A stretch of DNA of 64,000 bases from Saprospiraceae bacterium (GTDB lineage Bacteria; Bacteroidota; Bacteroidia; Chitinophagales; Saprospiraceae), in assembly GCA_041392805.1 (NCBI GenBank), contig JAWKLJ010000001.1, positions 3,906,001-3,970,000 of the forward strand. The letters are read 5' to 3'. This document shows positions 9,831 through 18,114 of this stretch, piece by piece (the stretch's first letter is position 1; each line of letters begins with the position of its first letter). Both the position numbers and the translations under genes were made by a program. The notes beneath the pieces are model-generated. The model saw nothing but the letters and a program-made list of their open reading frames with translations, made no database searches and was not told the origin of the DNA.

Positions 9831-10307
9831 ATGCATGCTAACCCCTTTCGTATTAAAAGCGTGGTCGTCTGCTTTTCCGCGCTATGGTATACTATCGTTT
9901 TTTTATCTAATACCCTGGACCTGTTTAAGGAACTGAGTGTACTTCCCGAAAGTTTTGCTTTCCATTCCGGCAATTTTGAGTTAATTGAGAAAGTGACCGC
10001 AGTACACGGTTTTTCCCACCTACTGAATATTGGCTTACTGATTGGTGTCATTTTATTTGAAGGCTTAGTTGGTTTTTTATTTTGGCGATTGCTCTTTCAA
10101 TTAAAAACTGATTTGGATAGGGGTGGCCCTCAAATCCAGCTCACCTATTTTCTAGGTATTACTTTATGGGGTTTATTTCTGGTTTTTGATGAAATTTTTC
10201 TAGTGTATAGGGTCTTTAATGGCGAAGTATTGCACTTCACCATTTTAATTTTTCACCTCATCAGCTATCAATTTATACTAAGTAATGGTAAAACAATAAC
10301 TTATTAA
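9831..10307 (+). CDS. Small four-helix membrane protein, DUF2165-like
   Basis: Predicted inner-membrane protein of 158 residues with four hydrophobic segments: about 8-27, 62-87, 104-124 and 134-151. Charged stretches lie between them, such as QLKTDLDRGGPQ before the third helix. Size and helix spacing recall the DUF2165 family of small integral membrane proteins, but I do not see a diagnostic motif, so that name is tentative. It begins 41 bases after the second hybrid kinase on the same strand and is probably the last gene of the gas-sensor locus. Its role is unknown. Confidence 0.65.
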   Translation: MHANPFRIKSVVVCFSALWYTIVFLSNTLDLFKELSVLPESFAFHSGNFELIEKVTAVHGFSHLLNIGLLIGVILFEGLVGFLFWRLLFQLKTDLDRGGPQIQLTYFLGITLWGLFLVFDEIFLVYRVFNGEVLHFTILIFHLISYQFILSNGKTITY

Positions 10308-10313
10308 TTTGAT

Positions 10314-10408
10314 GGGGCCCTTTTTCCACCATACTGCGTTACTCGATCGGTCGCTTAGCTAGGCTAGGCTTCCTCCTCGTGCCTTGTCTGGTGAAAAAAT
10401 GACTCCCC
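10314..10408. repeat. Imperfect inverted repeat between convergent genes
   Basis: The two ends of this 95-bp gap segment are inverted copies of each other: GGGG, then CTTTTTCCACCATAC on the left against GTCTGGTGAAAAAATG and CCCC on the right. About 50 unpaired bases lie between. It sits between a plus gene ending at 10307 and a minus gene ending at 10453, so it may end transcription from both sides, but no T-run follows the stem in either direction. Confidence 0.35.
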
Positions 10409-10452
10409 TGAAATTAACAACTTATTATTTCACCATTACTAAGGAATGAGGT

Positions 10453-11238
10453 CTATTCACCGCCCTTTGGACCATAAAAAATAACCCAGGTTTTGAAATC
10501 ATGGCTAAAGTCGACAAAGCGATGTTCCTGTCCAGCCGGTACAAATAAAATGTCGTGAGGGCCAAAAGTATAACGTTCCTGTTCTCGAATAAAGGTACCG
10601 CGCCCACTGATAATCACATACACTTCATCTTTTTCGTGCGGAGATTGTTTGTCCACCCCATCCGGAATATAGAGCTCAATGGCTAAGGTGCCCCTAGAAA
10701 GCAGCGTAAGGAACTCAGCGGGCGCCTGGGCTTTGAGGAGAGACTCGGCCTGCTCCAGCGCAAGGTGGTAGGGGGGATCCACGCTGGACAAAACAGCGTC
10801 TTGCTTTATTTGTTGCAGGTGATGTTGCAGGTGGTCGACATAATCGGTAAATAGCCATTCGAGGGTTCGTTCTCCGTTCTCGGTTATGACGGGATAAGCC
10901 TTGGTCGTTTCGTTTTGATGGGTGATAATCGCGATGACTTGGCGATTGAGGGAGGACCAGAGGTCTAGCAAATGTGATAATGGCACATCTTGGTAATGAT
11001 TGGCCTGGACGAGCTCATTTTGCTGATACTTTGGAATAACATAAGGCTTTGGCATAAACTGCACTTCGTTGAATCGCCGAATATTATTCATCGCCGAATC
11101 AATGAGATGGCCAAGGATTTCTTTTTTTGACCAGCGCTGTGGTCCTTCTTTTAGGGTAATAGCATGGTCGGATAAAATGGCAAAAACGCGATGCATTTCT
11201 TCGATGCTATTATTCAATCGGGTAATTAAGATTTCCAT
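10453..11238 (-). CDS. DinB-like / cupin fusion protein
   Basis: Fusion of 261 residues. Residues 1-150 are a DinB/YfiT-type four-helix bundle, with metal-ligand-like histidines at His44 (GHLIDSA) and in DYVDHLQHHL. Residues 175-261 are a small cupin, with motif 1 PHEKDEVYVIISGRGTF and motif 2 FGPHDILFVPAGQEHRF, which provide the usual histidines and a glutamate for a metal. DinB-fold proteins are often thiol-dependent transferases and single cupins are isomerases, dioxygenases or sensors, so the reaction is not predictable. The next minus-strand genes (tmk, DUF1572) start upstream, and the gap of 57 bases to tmk allows co-transcription. The ATG at 11238 has no competing start. Confidence 0.8.
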   Translation of the reverse strand: MEILITRLNNSIEEMHRVFAILSDHAITLKEGPQRWSKKEILGHLIDSAMNNIRRFNEVQFMPKPYVIPKYQQNELVQANHYQDVPLSHLLDLWSSLNRQVIAIITHQNETTKAYPVITENGERTLEWLFTDYVDHLQHHLQQIKQDAVLSSVDPPYHLALEQAESLLKAQAPAEFLTLLSRGTLAIELYIPDGVDKQSPHEKDEVYVIISGRGTFIREQERYTFGPHDILFVPAGQEHRFVDFSHDFKTWVIFYGPKGGE

Positions 11239-11295
11239 GATAGCATTGGTTGATGGATTATCTTCTGCAATCTAAAAACCTTCCAAAAAGTTCCC

Positions 11296-11928
11296 TTATA
11301 CTTCTACCATCAGGGCATGTGCAATGGCATAGATATCTTCAGCAATGGCTGCAGGCGGGCGATTTCCGTCAACTTTCGTTATCCGCTCTTCATTTTGTAA
11401 CAACTCGAAAGCCTTTAAATATGTGGCATGTACTTTTTTGATATTTTCCTGTGTTTCATAAATTTCAATATCTGCGCGATTAGCATGCACGCGTTGGAGG
11501 CCAACTTCAGGTGAAATATCGATATAAATATTAAGGTCAGGACGCAACAGTTCAGCACTCAAGGCATTGGACTGGATCACCCACTCAAGGGGCATATGGG
11601 CGCCATGATAGGCATAAGAAGAAAAATAATAACGATCGGTGATGACGGTATACCCTTCTTCCAGTTTTTTAAGCAAGCCATTCACCGGGTTTTGTAAATG
11701 GTCTAAGCGATCTGCTACAAAGAGGGCCGCGATGGTCTTATCGTCACCGACGATCCGGCGGGAAAACATCTGGCGAATGAGTGAGCCAATGGGGCCATTG
11801 GTCGGCTCGAAGGTAGGGTATACTTGATGTCCTTCGGCTTTTAAGCGATGGCAGAGTAGGCTGACCTGGGTGCTCTTCCCTGAGCCATCAATGCCTTCCA
11901 GTGCGATGAATTTCCCTTTTTTTTGCAT
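11296..11928 (-). CDS. tmk: Thymidylate kinase
   Basis: Phosphorylates dTMP to dTDP with ATP, an essential step of dTTP synthesis in the cytoplasm. The protein has 210 residues, the usual size. P-loop EGIDGSGKST at 11-20, the DR(Y/H) motif in ITDRYYFSSYAYHGA, and the LID-region arginines in the C-terminal half identify it. The start ATG at 11928 directly precedes MQKKGKFIALEG, matching the family. It is followed on the same strand by the DinB-cupin gene and preceded by the DUF1572 gene at 31 bases, a plausible three-gene unit. Confidence 0.95.
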   Translation of the reverse strand: MQKKGKFIALEGIDGSGKSTQVSLLCHRLKAEGHQVYPTFEPTNGPIGSLIRQMFSRRIVGDDKTIAALFVADRLDHLQNPVNGLLKKLEEGYTVITDRYYFSSYAYHGAHMPLEWVIQSNALSAELLRPDLNIYIDISPEVGLQRVHANRADIEIYETQENIKKVHATYLKAFELLQNEERITKVDGNRPPAAIAEDIYAIAHALMVEV

Positions 11929-11959
11929 GCCTGCAAAGGTAAGTCATTGTATCAAAACT

Positions 11960-12547
11960 TCACTCTTTTTCTTCAGGTGTTTGGTTTTCAAGGAACGCTT
12001 TAGTGAAATGTTCTATGCGCTTTGGTTGTGCAAACTTCTGTTGATTGTATGCTTGTGATTGTCCTTTGGGAATCGAAAGACTTTGCCAATCTCTCCCTTT
12101 AATCATCCTGCCAATATATACGATTTGGCCAACATGATAGGCATAGTGTGCTAGTTGACGGTTGATGGCTTCTACCACACTATGGCCCATGTTCCGGATG
12201 TAAATGGTGGTATCAAAATTATCAGCATGAAGGCTGTTGAGGGCTTCGAAAAGACAAGCCCAACCCGCTTCCCATTTTTCTACCATGTCAGCTTGTGACG
12301 CGATGTCAGCAGCAAATTCTGCTTCTCGATCTCGCCATGCTTTTTCACCATCCTCCGTCAAAAAATTAGTCCAACGAGACAGCATATTACCCCAGAGGTG
12401 CTTGACGGTAATGGCAATGCTATTGCTTTCTGGATTGAATTGCCAAAAGAAATCCTCCTCGGAAAGCTGAGCAAAAGTGCGATCTCCCAGTAACTTATAG
12501 TATTCAAATTGTTTTTTTACACTGTCCAGGTAATGGTCTTCCATCAT
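11960..12547 (-). CDS. DUF1572 family protein (DinB-like fold)
   Basis: Soluble protein of 195 residues. MEDHYLDSVKKQFEYYKLLG at the start, NSIAITVKHLWGNMLSRW in the first half and QLAHYAYHVGQIVYIGRM in the second half are the hallmarks of DUF1572, a helical-bundle family related to DinB. The histidines of VKHL and of HYAYHVGQ sit where DinB proteins hold a metal ion. The biochemical role is unknown. This is the second DinB-fold gene within 2 kb (see 10453), on the same strand with tmk between them. Two adjacent ATGs (12547 and 12544) are possible starts. Confidence 0.85.
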   Translation of the reverse strand: MMEDHYLDSVKKQFEYYKLLGDRTFAQLSEEDFFWQFNPESNSIAITVKHLWGNMLSRWTNFLTEDGEKAWRDREAEFAADIASQADMVEKWEAGWACLFEALNSLHADNFDTTIYIRNMGHSVVEAINRQLAHYAYHVGQIVYIGRMIKGRDWQSLSIPKGQSQAYNQQKFAQPKRIEHFTKAFLENQTPEEKE

Positions 12548-12602
12548 CTTGCATATTCCCGCAATTTCAGGAGAAAGTCAAGCCCTACCTATGCATTTTT
12601 TA

Positions 12603-13214
12603 TTACTTTCCGCATGCTTCCTTAGGACCATTGAGGATACTTTCATACACTGCTGTACTAATGAATTGAGGAATATATTCCCCCCCATTTTCGCTGATTT
12701 TGGAGGAAAAGGCCCGCATGTGGTTCCTTGAGCCACAGGTTAGGTTTTCCTGGACCTGCAATATATCCACCTTATTCGTACGGCTAGCCATCCGGTCAAT
12801 ATCACTAATATCCAAGTCTTCGATAGTAGCTCCAACTTTTAAGGCGTCCAATAAGGAAATAGAAGACTGGGCGGTTAAGTCATTATAAAGCTGTTGCAAA
12901 GTTGGGTTGGTGAACACGCCCTGTGCCTGACCAATGGTCGGATTGTCAATACCGTATTGGTTCAATAAAAAGGCTACCCTATCCATATGCCTTTGTTCAC
13001 TGCTGGAAATGTGATCGAAGACATAAAACCCGTAACGATCATAGGAATAGAGATAAACATCCCTTGCCAATTTCTCTTCCTCTACCAGGAACAACAAATC
13101 TTCCTGTTCAAAAGCAGTGAGACTTTGAGCGGTTGTTTCATCAACGGTTTCTTGTGTGCAAGCATTAAATGCAACAAGCACCAATGCGGAGAAAAGCCAA
13201 ATTATTTTTTTCAT
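12603..13214 (-). CDS. DUF2202 ferritin-like lipoprotein
   Basis: Exported protein of 203 residues. The first 19 residues form a lipoprotein signal (LVLVAFNAC, lipid-bearing Cys19). Residues 33-190 match DUF2202, a ferritin-like helical domain: EEEKLARDVYLYSYDRYG, then SSSEQRHMDRVAFLLNQYG. The E-K-L-A-R-D and E-Q-R-H motifs supply the carboxylate and histidine ligands expected of a di-iron or similar metal site. Function of the family is not settled. The gene is divergent from the large exported protein at 13380, and the 165-base gap between them holds promoters for both. Confidence 0.85.
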   Translation of the reverse strand: MKKIIWLFSALVLVAFNACTQETVDETTAQSLTAFEQEDLLFLVEEEKLARDVYLYSYDRYGFYVFDHISSSEQRHMDRVAFLLNQYGIDNPTIGQAQGVFTNPTLQQLYNDLTAQSSISLLDALKVGATIEDLDISDIDRMASRTNKVDILQVQENLTCGSRNHMRAFSSKISENGGEYIPQFISTAVYESILNGPKEACGK

Positions 13215-13239
13215 TGTAACTAGTTTTTGATTATTGGTT

Positions 13240-13247
13240 ACAAGGTA
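13240..13247 (-). promoter_or_regulatory. Possible -7 box for the DUF2202 gene
   Basis: On the minus strand this reads TACCTTGT, close to the Bacteroidota -7 consensus TAnnTTTG, 26 bases before the start codon. No convincing -33 TTTG was found, so it is weak. Confidence 0.3.
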
Positions 13248-13339
13248 CTAGACAAGCTTCTCTTTATCAGTGATGACTATTACAGTCGTTCAATTTTACT
13301 TTTAAGAAAAACTTACCTGTCCCCCCATTGTCCCCCTTC

Positions 13340-13347
13340 TACTTTTG
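13340..13347 (+). promoter_or_regulatory. Bacteroidota -7 promoter box
   Basis: TACTTTTG matches TAnnTTTG exactly and lies 32 bases upstream of the ATG at 13380. The -33 region is only a degenerate CCTG about 20 bases further up. A transcript from here would start about 25 bases before the gene. Confidence 0.5.
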
Positions 13348-13362
13348 CAGTTATATAGAAAA

Positions 13363-13383
13363 ATGAGCTATTTGATAGCATGA
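13363..13383 (+). other. Six-codon leader frame overlapping the start of the 964-residue protein
   Basis: ATG-AGC-TAT-TTG-ATA-GCA-TGA encodes MSYLIA and stops inside the start codon of the gene at 13380 (ATGA overlap). It follows the promoter box directly and could couple translation of the main gene. It may also be chance. Confidence 0.25.
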
Positions 13384-16274
13384 AAAAAATAACACCTATC
13401 CTACTAACATTGTATTTCATTTTTTTTGGTAGTCCTGTAGCTGCCAATACCATGGTTTCCGATTATGAAGAAACCCTTCGATTACACCTCAATGCGTTGT
13501 TGGGCAGTGAAGCTTTTTCATTCCAATCGCTTGAGGCCGAACTCGGTGAAAAATCGCTGAGTGGTATAGGTACCTTTTTGGGCACTTCAAATATTGGATT
13601 TAAAGTGAGCTATCAAAGTGCAACAACCTTAGGCACCTTTGAGGCCACTTTGCCCTCTAATGCCAAAGTGGAGGTGAGTAATAAGGCGCTCTATCAATTA
13701 GCAGGGCAGAAATTGAACAAGCTCATTCCCGAGGCTATATCCAAAGGAGTCTACCTTGAAAAGTTCAGTTTCACCGTCAGTAAAAATGAACAAAAGATAG
13801 CGACATTGGAGCTATGGTTCAATTGCCTAAGTAATTGGGAATTACTTCAATCGACCTCTTTTGCCATGGAGCAAGTCAAGGTTAATTTTCGAATAGATCA
13901 CCCTACGCAAAAAGAAAAACGGGCCTTGACTGGAAAAATAACCGGAATTACTCGAATAAATGGTGTTCCGCTTGATGTCAGTGGCCAGATGGTGGCCCAA
14001 CAAGAAAGCCTACAGCTAAGTGCAGCTACCGGAAACCTTCAACTCAAAGGCACGCTGCAATCGCTCGTAGGCCGATCTGGTTTGCAAGGAATGGCGATAC
14101 CTGATGCTATGGTTGATTTACAACTGAAAGACGGTATGCTAACCATAGCCCCTTACCAAGAATGGATCACCATTGACGCTGAATCCAATATAGGGAAGGT
14201 GGCCATGTTTGTCAGCAAAAACCAGGGAAAATCAAAAAAGGAAACGAAAAAAATTCAATACCTCGTTACGATCACCACTCCGTCGGATTTCAAGCTTTCC
14301 CGGCTTGATCATAAACTGCGAGTGATGGACAAATTGCCGTTGGGCAACCAAACAATTGTTCTTTCTTCGGTAGAGAAAAACAAAAAGGAAACCGCCGGCA
14401 TACCGAGTATTAGCCAAATAAAAGCAAACATTAATAAAGGGTGCAATTTCATTGCCAATTTGGACTTACAAAAAATAAGTCTGGATAAGCTGATCGGGGT
14501 CAAAAACATTATAGTCAATTCGGTTTTAAGTGAAAAGCTTCACGATGTTGTTTTAGAATCCAACTTGGAAACAGACCTGTCATTTGGAGCGGGCAATCAG
14601 CTCAAAGGAGTGGTTTTCCGATTGCAGCCTTCCCCGCAAAACTTCGCCATATCTCTGCTAGGCGTGATGGATGCACAACTTGGAGACGATCGCTTGGAAT
14701 TTAAGGGTGGGGTGGAGTTGGTCATGACGGATCAAACCTTGAATTTCCTGGCTATGATGAAAGGGGATTGGAATAATCCATTGGGCGCTCGCGGTTTGGT
14801 GATGAGCAATGTAGCGATGCAAATGGGCGCTAGCTTTACAACGGCACCGTTACTGCTCCCCAACCTCGCTTTTTCAGGCGAACTGAAGGTGGGGGGCTTC
14901 AAAGGTGCCGCTGCACTGGCTTTTGATACTCGAAACCCAACTAAAAGCATGTTGGCGGCTACTTTTAATGAAATAAACTTAAATGATTTATTTAGTATCG
15001 TCATAGATAAAAAGACGCAGCAAAAAATACCCGATGGAATAAAGGATGCCCTCAAACAAATTATGTTTAAAGAAGTAGCGTTGCAAGTGGTGCCCCAGCC
15101 GATACAAATTGTAGATGTAAAGTATGAACCAGGTTTTAGAATGGCAGGGGCAATGTCCGTATTGGGGATAAAAGGAGAAGGTCGGATGGAAATAGATTAT
15201 AGCAATGGTTTATTGATTCAAGGGGCCATTGATCCTATCGCGGTAGGCCCTTTCAAGTTACAAGGAGCTGGAAATAACAAACGACCAAGTTTGTTAGCTG
15301 ATCTGCGAATGGGTAAAAGCCCCACCATCGCTATTAATGGCCAAGTGAGCTTGCTGGGGCTAAAGGCACAAACAGATGTTGCGGTCTTATCCAATGGCTT
15401 TCGCTTTATGGTTGGCGGGAAAATTTTTAACGCTTTCCAGGGGGATATTACCGCTAGCGGACAAGCCTTGGACCAAGGAGGGAGCATGTACCTCAAAGTC
15501 AACATGAAAACGGACATTTGGAATTTCCTTGATGAAAAACTAACTGGATTTGTGGAAGAAAGCACGAGTGAGGCCATTAAAAAGCTGACCACTGCGCAAG
15601 GAAAAATCAAAGACGCGGAAGGCGTTGTATCCGGTTGGGACAAGGAAATTACCCGATTAAGAGAAGTCGTCAAAAAAGAGCAAGCTGCAGACCGGGCAAA
15701 ATACCAAAAAGCTTATGATGATGTAGAGAATGCCCAAAAGAAAGTCAATGGCCTCAATACAAAAATTAATGACCTTAAAAAGGAAATTGATGGCAAAAAT
15801 AAAATTACGCAGCTCCATGAAATCATTGCCCTGGAAGCCAAACTCAAACCCCTCCAAATCGCCAAAGGGACCGCATGGACTGCTTTGGAGGGTTACCAAC
15901 TGGTTTTAAAAGGCTTTAAACAAGCAAATACTAATCCGGATTTGGATCCGAGGGTCCTTTCTGCGAAAGGTTCTAGAGGGATAGCACTCGGCACTTTAAA
16001 AGGAGCAAGAGGTTCACTTGAGGGCTTGAAATTCACCCTTGGCATTACCGGAAAAGCGGCTAGTTTTATACTTGATAAAGGGACAGATGCCCTCATCAAA
16101 ATCCATCGCGTTAATTTTGAAGGCCAGTTGGATGTTGTCAAAGGTGGCTTTGTGAAATTTAACCTTGATATCGAATGGTTGGGGAAACGCAAGGACATGG
16201 ACATGTCATTCGACTTTCACGATCCGCTGCGCACCTTGAAAGATTTTGCCGATAAACTGATGAAGAGTGAGTAA
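13380..16274 (+). CDS. Large exported protein of unknown function
   Basis: I do not recognise this 964-residue protein. It has a classical signal peptide (about 1-22, cleavage near PVAANT), then about 700 residues of alternating short beta strands with repeated module-like phrases (LQLKGTLQSL, FKGGVELVMTDQTL, MRMAGAMSVLGIKGEG-like stretches), and a charged coiled coil at about 735-835 (EITRLREVVKKEQAADRAKY). The end (HRVNFEGQLDVVKGGFVKF) returns to beta strands. There is no type IX secretion tail, lipobox or transmembrane helix after the signal, so it is periplasmic or secreted by another route. It stands alone: DUF2202 lies upstream in the opposite direction and a minus-strand gene follows. 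A long beta-rich lipid-transfer-like structure is one possibility, but nothing in the sequence proves it. Confidence 0.7.
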   Translation: MKKITPILLTLYFIFFGSPVAANTMVSDYEETLRLHLNALLGSEAFSFQSLEAELGEKSLSGIGTFLGTSNIGFKVSYQSATTLGTFEATLPSNAKVEVSNKALYQLAGQKLNKLIPEAISKGVYLEKFSFTVSKNEQKIATLELWFNCLSNWELLQSTSFAMEQVKVNFRIDHPTQKEKRALTGKITGITRINGVPLDVSGQMVAQQESLQLSAATGNLQLKGTLQSLVGRSGLQGMAIPDAMVDLQLKDGMLTIAPYQEWITIDAESNIGKVAMFVSKNQGKSKKETKKIQYLVTITTPSDFKLSRLDHKLRVMDKLPLGNQTIVLSSVEKNKKETAGIPSISQIKANINKGCNFIANLDLQKISLDKLIGVKNIIVNSVLSEKLHDVVLESNLETDLSFGAGNQLKGVVFRLQPSPQNFAISLLGVMDAQLGDDRLEFKGGVELVMTDQTLNFLAMMKGDWNNPLGARGLVMSNVAMQMGASFTTAPLLLPNLAFSGELKVGGFKGAAALAFDTRNPTKSMLAATFNEINLNDLFSIVIDKKTQQKIPDGIKDALKQIMFKEVALQVVPQPIQIVDVKYEPGFRMAGAMSVLGIKGEGRMEIDYSNGLLIQGAIDPIAVGPFKLQGAGNNKRPSLLADLRMGKSPTIAINGQVSLLGLKAQTDVAVLSNGFRFMVGGKIFNAFQGDITASGQALDQGGSMYLKVNMKTDIWNFLDEKLTGFVEESTSEAIKKLTTAQGKIKDAEGVVSGWDKEITRLREVVKKEQAADRAKYQKAYDDVENAQKKVNGLNTKINDLKKEIDGKNKITQLHEIIALEAKLKPLQIAKGTAWTALEGYQLVLKGFKQANTNPDLDPRVLSAKGSRGIALGTLKGARGSLEGLKFTLGITGKAASFILDKGTDALIKIHRVNFEGQLDVVKGGFVKFNLDIEWLGKRKDMDMSFDFHDPLRTLKDFADKLMKSE

Positions 16275-16289
16275 GGTAAGCGGGTGTTT

Positions 16290-17027
16290 TTATGCCGACT
16301 CTTCTGGAACATGTCGATCCTGAATACCTAAGTGATTTTCAATTTCTTGTTCTAGATAACGGGCTTTAGAGAGGCTATCTATTCCTGATATCAATTGAAT
16401 GTGCTTTTGACCTGCCATACTATTCACAATCATAAATATGGTGATTAGGCCACCTACATTTTTGATATAAAGCTGGTCGATTTCCTGAATGGGAAAATGT
16501 TGATCTTTTTTTAATTTTTTTGGGCGCCATTTTATGGAAAGAAATCGGTTGTCTATATTCAAGTAAACTTTATACCTGGACCGGTTGGCCAGGTTGACAA
16601 AAGAAATAAAACTCAATCCCCAGAAAATAGCAGGCAGTATGATCGGCAATTTTCCTGAGGCGAGGAAAATAATGGTAAAAAGCAAGGCAAAAATAGTTGA
16701 GAAGACACTCGATAAAACTTCTGGAATACTAAATGGTTGTTGAATCGTGATATCCAAATCATCTTTAAAATGGAAAATATCAATGCCTTCAGGTCTGATA
16801 ATTTCTTGTTTTATTTTCTCTTTTGTTAAAAAACTAGCCACCTCTTTATGAAAGGGAAAGACGGCATGGCAATGATTACATTTAGCAATTTTATCATTGA
16901 TATTGATGTTATCAGCAGGAACGTCTGTGTGACAAGACGGGCAGGCTATTTTTTTGTAATTGCTGGTATATTCCGGCTTTAAATCATTCAGTTCCAGTTT
17001 GTATTTTTCAATGGGCTCATGTCTCAT
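16290..17027 (-). CDS. Zinc-ribbon membrane protein of unknown function
   Basis: Protein of 245 residues. The N-terminal third holds a C4-type zinc ribbon (CPSCHTDVP, then CNHCHAVFPF, two CxxC pairs about 20 residues apart). Two hydrophobic segments follow at about 107-125 and 129-147 with a short turn, and then a cytoplasmic domain of about 95 residues with a strand-rich pattern (YLNIDNRFLSIKWRPKKL), like a small PH-type domain. No family name is certain. It is convergent with the large exported protein (15 bases between stop codons) and lies downstream of the YARHG lipoprotein gene on the same strand. The ATG at 17027 gives MRHEPIEKY. Confidence 0.65.
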   Translation of the reverse strand: MRHEPIEKYKLELNDLKPEYTSNYKKIACPSCHTDVPADNININDKIAKCNHCHAVFPFHKEVASFLTKEKIKQEIIRPEGIDIFHFKDDLDITIQQPFSIPEVLSSVFSTIFALLFTIIFLASGKLPIILPAIFWGLSFISFVNLANRSRYKVYLNIDNRFLSIKWRPKKLKKDQHFPIQEIDQLYIKNVGGLITIFMIVNSMAGQKHIQLISGIDSLSKARYLEQEIENHLGIQDRHVPEESA

Positions 17028-17193
17028 AACGGTAAAGCTATTTTGTCCTGTAAAGATGATTGATTTTAGATTCCACCACTTTTCTAATTGATCGCCTCGA
17101 TAAAGGTCTCCAAAGTATAAAATTCAATGCTTTTAAAAAACCAAGTACCTCCCTTTGATTGGGATATGTATAAAAATGAGCATTTCTTGCTTT

Positions 17194-18114
17194 TTATCGT
17201 CCAAAACTATCATAATACCGCTCTGCGTGTTGTTCGTAGCGCTTGATTAGATCGGCATTTTTTCTTTCAATGTCAGTTAAGTCATTGCGAATATCGGTTG
17301 ATACGGGCATATACCAGTCCACCATTTTATCAAAGATAAACCTCATCTTCCTATTTTTAAAAGAGTAGCCATGACGAGCATAGATCGCATTTCGAATCAC
17401 TTCCAAATCACCCTTATACATGTTTTCCACTTCTTCTTTTTTCAATAGCCGCTTGGAAGCATTGAGCGACAACACATCTTCCGTAAGCAGTTCTTCTTGG
17501 TCTGCATACTTTGGGTACTTTTCATATAGATTGGACCAGCCTACATCTTCGGGGAGTTCCAAATTAGGATCATAGGAGAACGCCCTTTTATCCAGTGTAA
17601 ATTCTCGTTCCGACACAGGTAATTTGGGATCATTGGCTTTCCACTCGCCTGAAATGACCATCGTTTGTGGAAAAATAGTGAACGAAAATACGCCATCATA
17701 GCGATCATCTCCAGGTTCCTTTCCCGTCACGACCAAATTGATTCCGGAATATTCATAAGGCCCTGAAAAAGGCCGGTTGTTACCTGCTACCACGCTATGG
17801 CCAAAAATATTTTTCTCCCCAATAGAGTCAATTGCAATGGTTATTTTATTGAAGTGCACGTAGTCTTTTTCTTCATCATAGGCTTTGGCTATAAAATCGC
17901 CTACGTAAAGGCCGAGGGCACTTTGGTTTTCAGAAGGGAAAGGCTTCTCATCCGCTTTCGCGTCCTCAGAGACTTCTTCGATTTGCGATTGATCAGCTTT
18001 TATGGCTTCGTGCTCCTCCGCCGCTTCCGAATGATCCCCTGCTTGTTGGCTAGCGGAAGAATCACCACATGCCTGTAAAAGCAAAAGGGAAAAAATAAAT
18101 ACCCATTTGTTCAT
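17194..18114 (-). CDS. Lipoprotein with C-terminal YARHG domain
   Basis: Start chosen at 18114 (MNKWVFIFSLLLLQACGDSS), which gives a clear lipoprotein signal with lipid-bearing Cys16; the frame is open further upstream to 18477, but that part is the reverse reading of the next gene. The 306-residue product has an acidic, Ser/Glu-rich linker after the signal, a middle beta-rich domain of unknown type, and a YARHG domain near the C-terminus (IRNAIYARHGYSFKNRKM), an extracellular domain thought to bind cell-wall or surface material. Its ATG overlaps the stop of the DUF2306 gene (ATGA, 18111-18114), so the two are translationally coupled. Confidence 0.82.
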   Translation of the reverse strand: MNKWVFIFSLLLLQACGDSSASQQAGDHSEAAEEHEAIKADQSQIEEVSEDAKADEKPFPSENQSALGLYVGDFIAKAYDEEKDYVHFNKITIAIDSIGEKNIFGHSVVAGNNRPFSGPYEYSGINLVVTGKEPGDDRYDGVFSFTIFPQTMVISGEWKANDPKLPVSEREFTLDKRAFSYDPNLELPEDVGWSNLYEKYPKYADQEELLTEDVLSLNASKRLLKKEEVENMYKGDLEVIRNAIYARHGYSFKNRKMRFIFDKMVDWYMPVSTDIRNDLTDIERKNADLIKRYEQHAERYYDSFGR

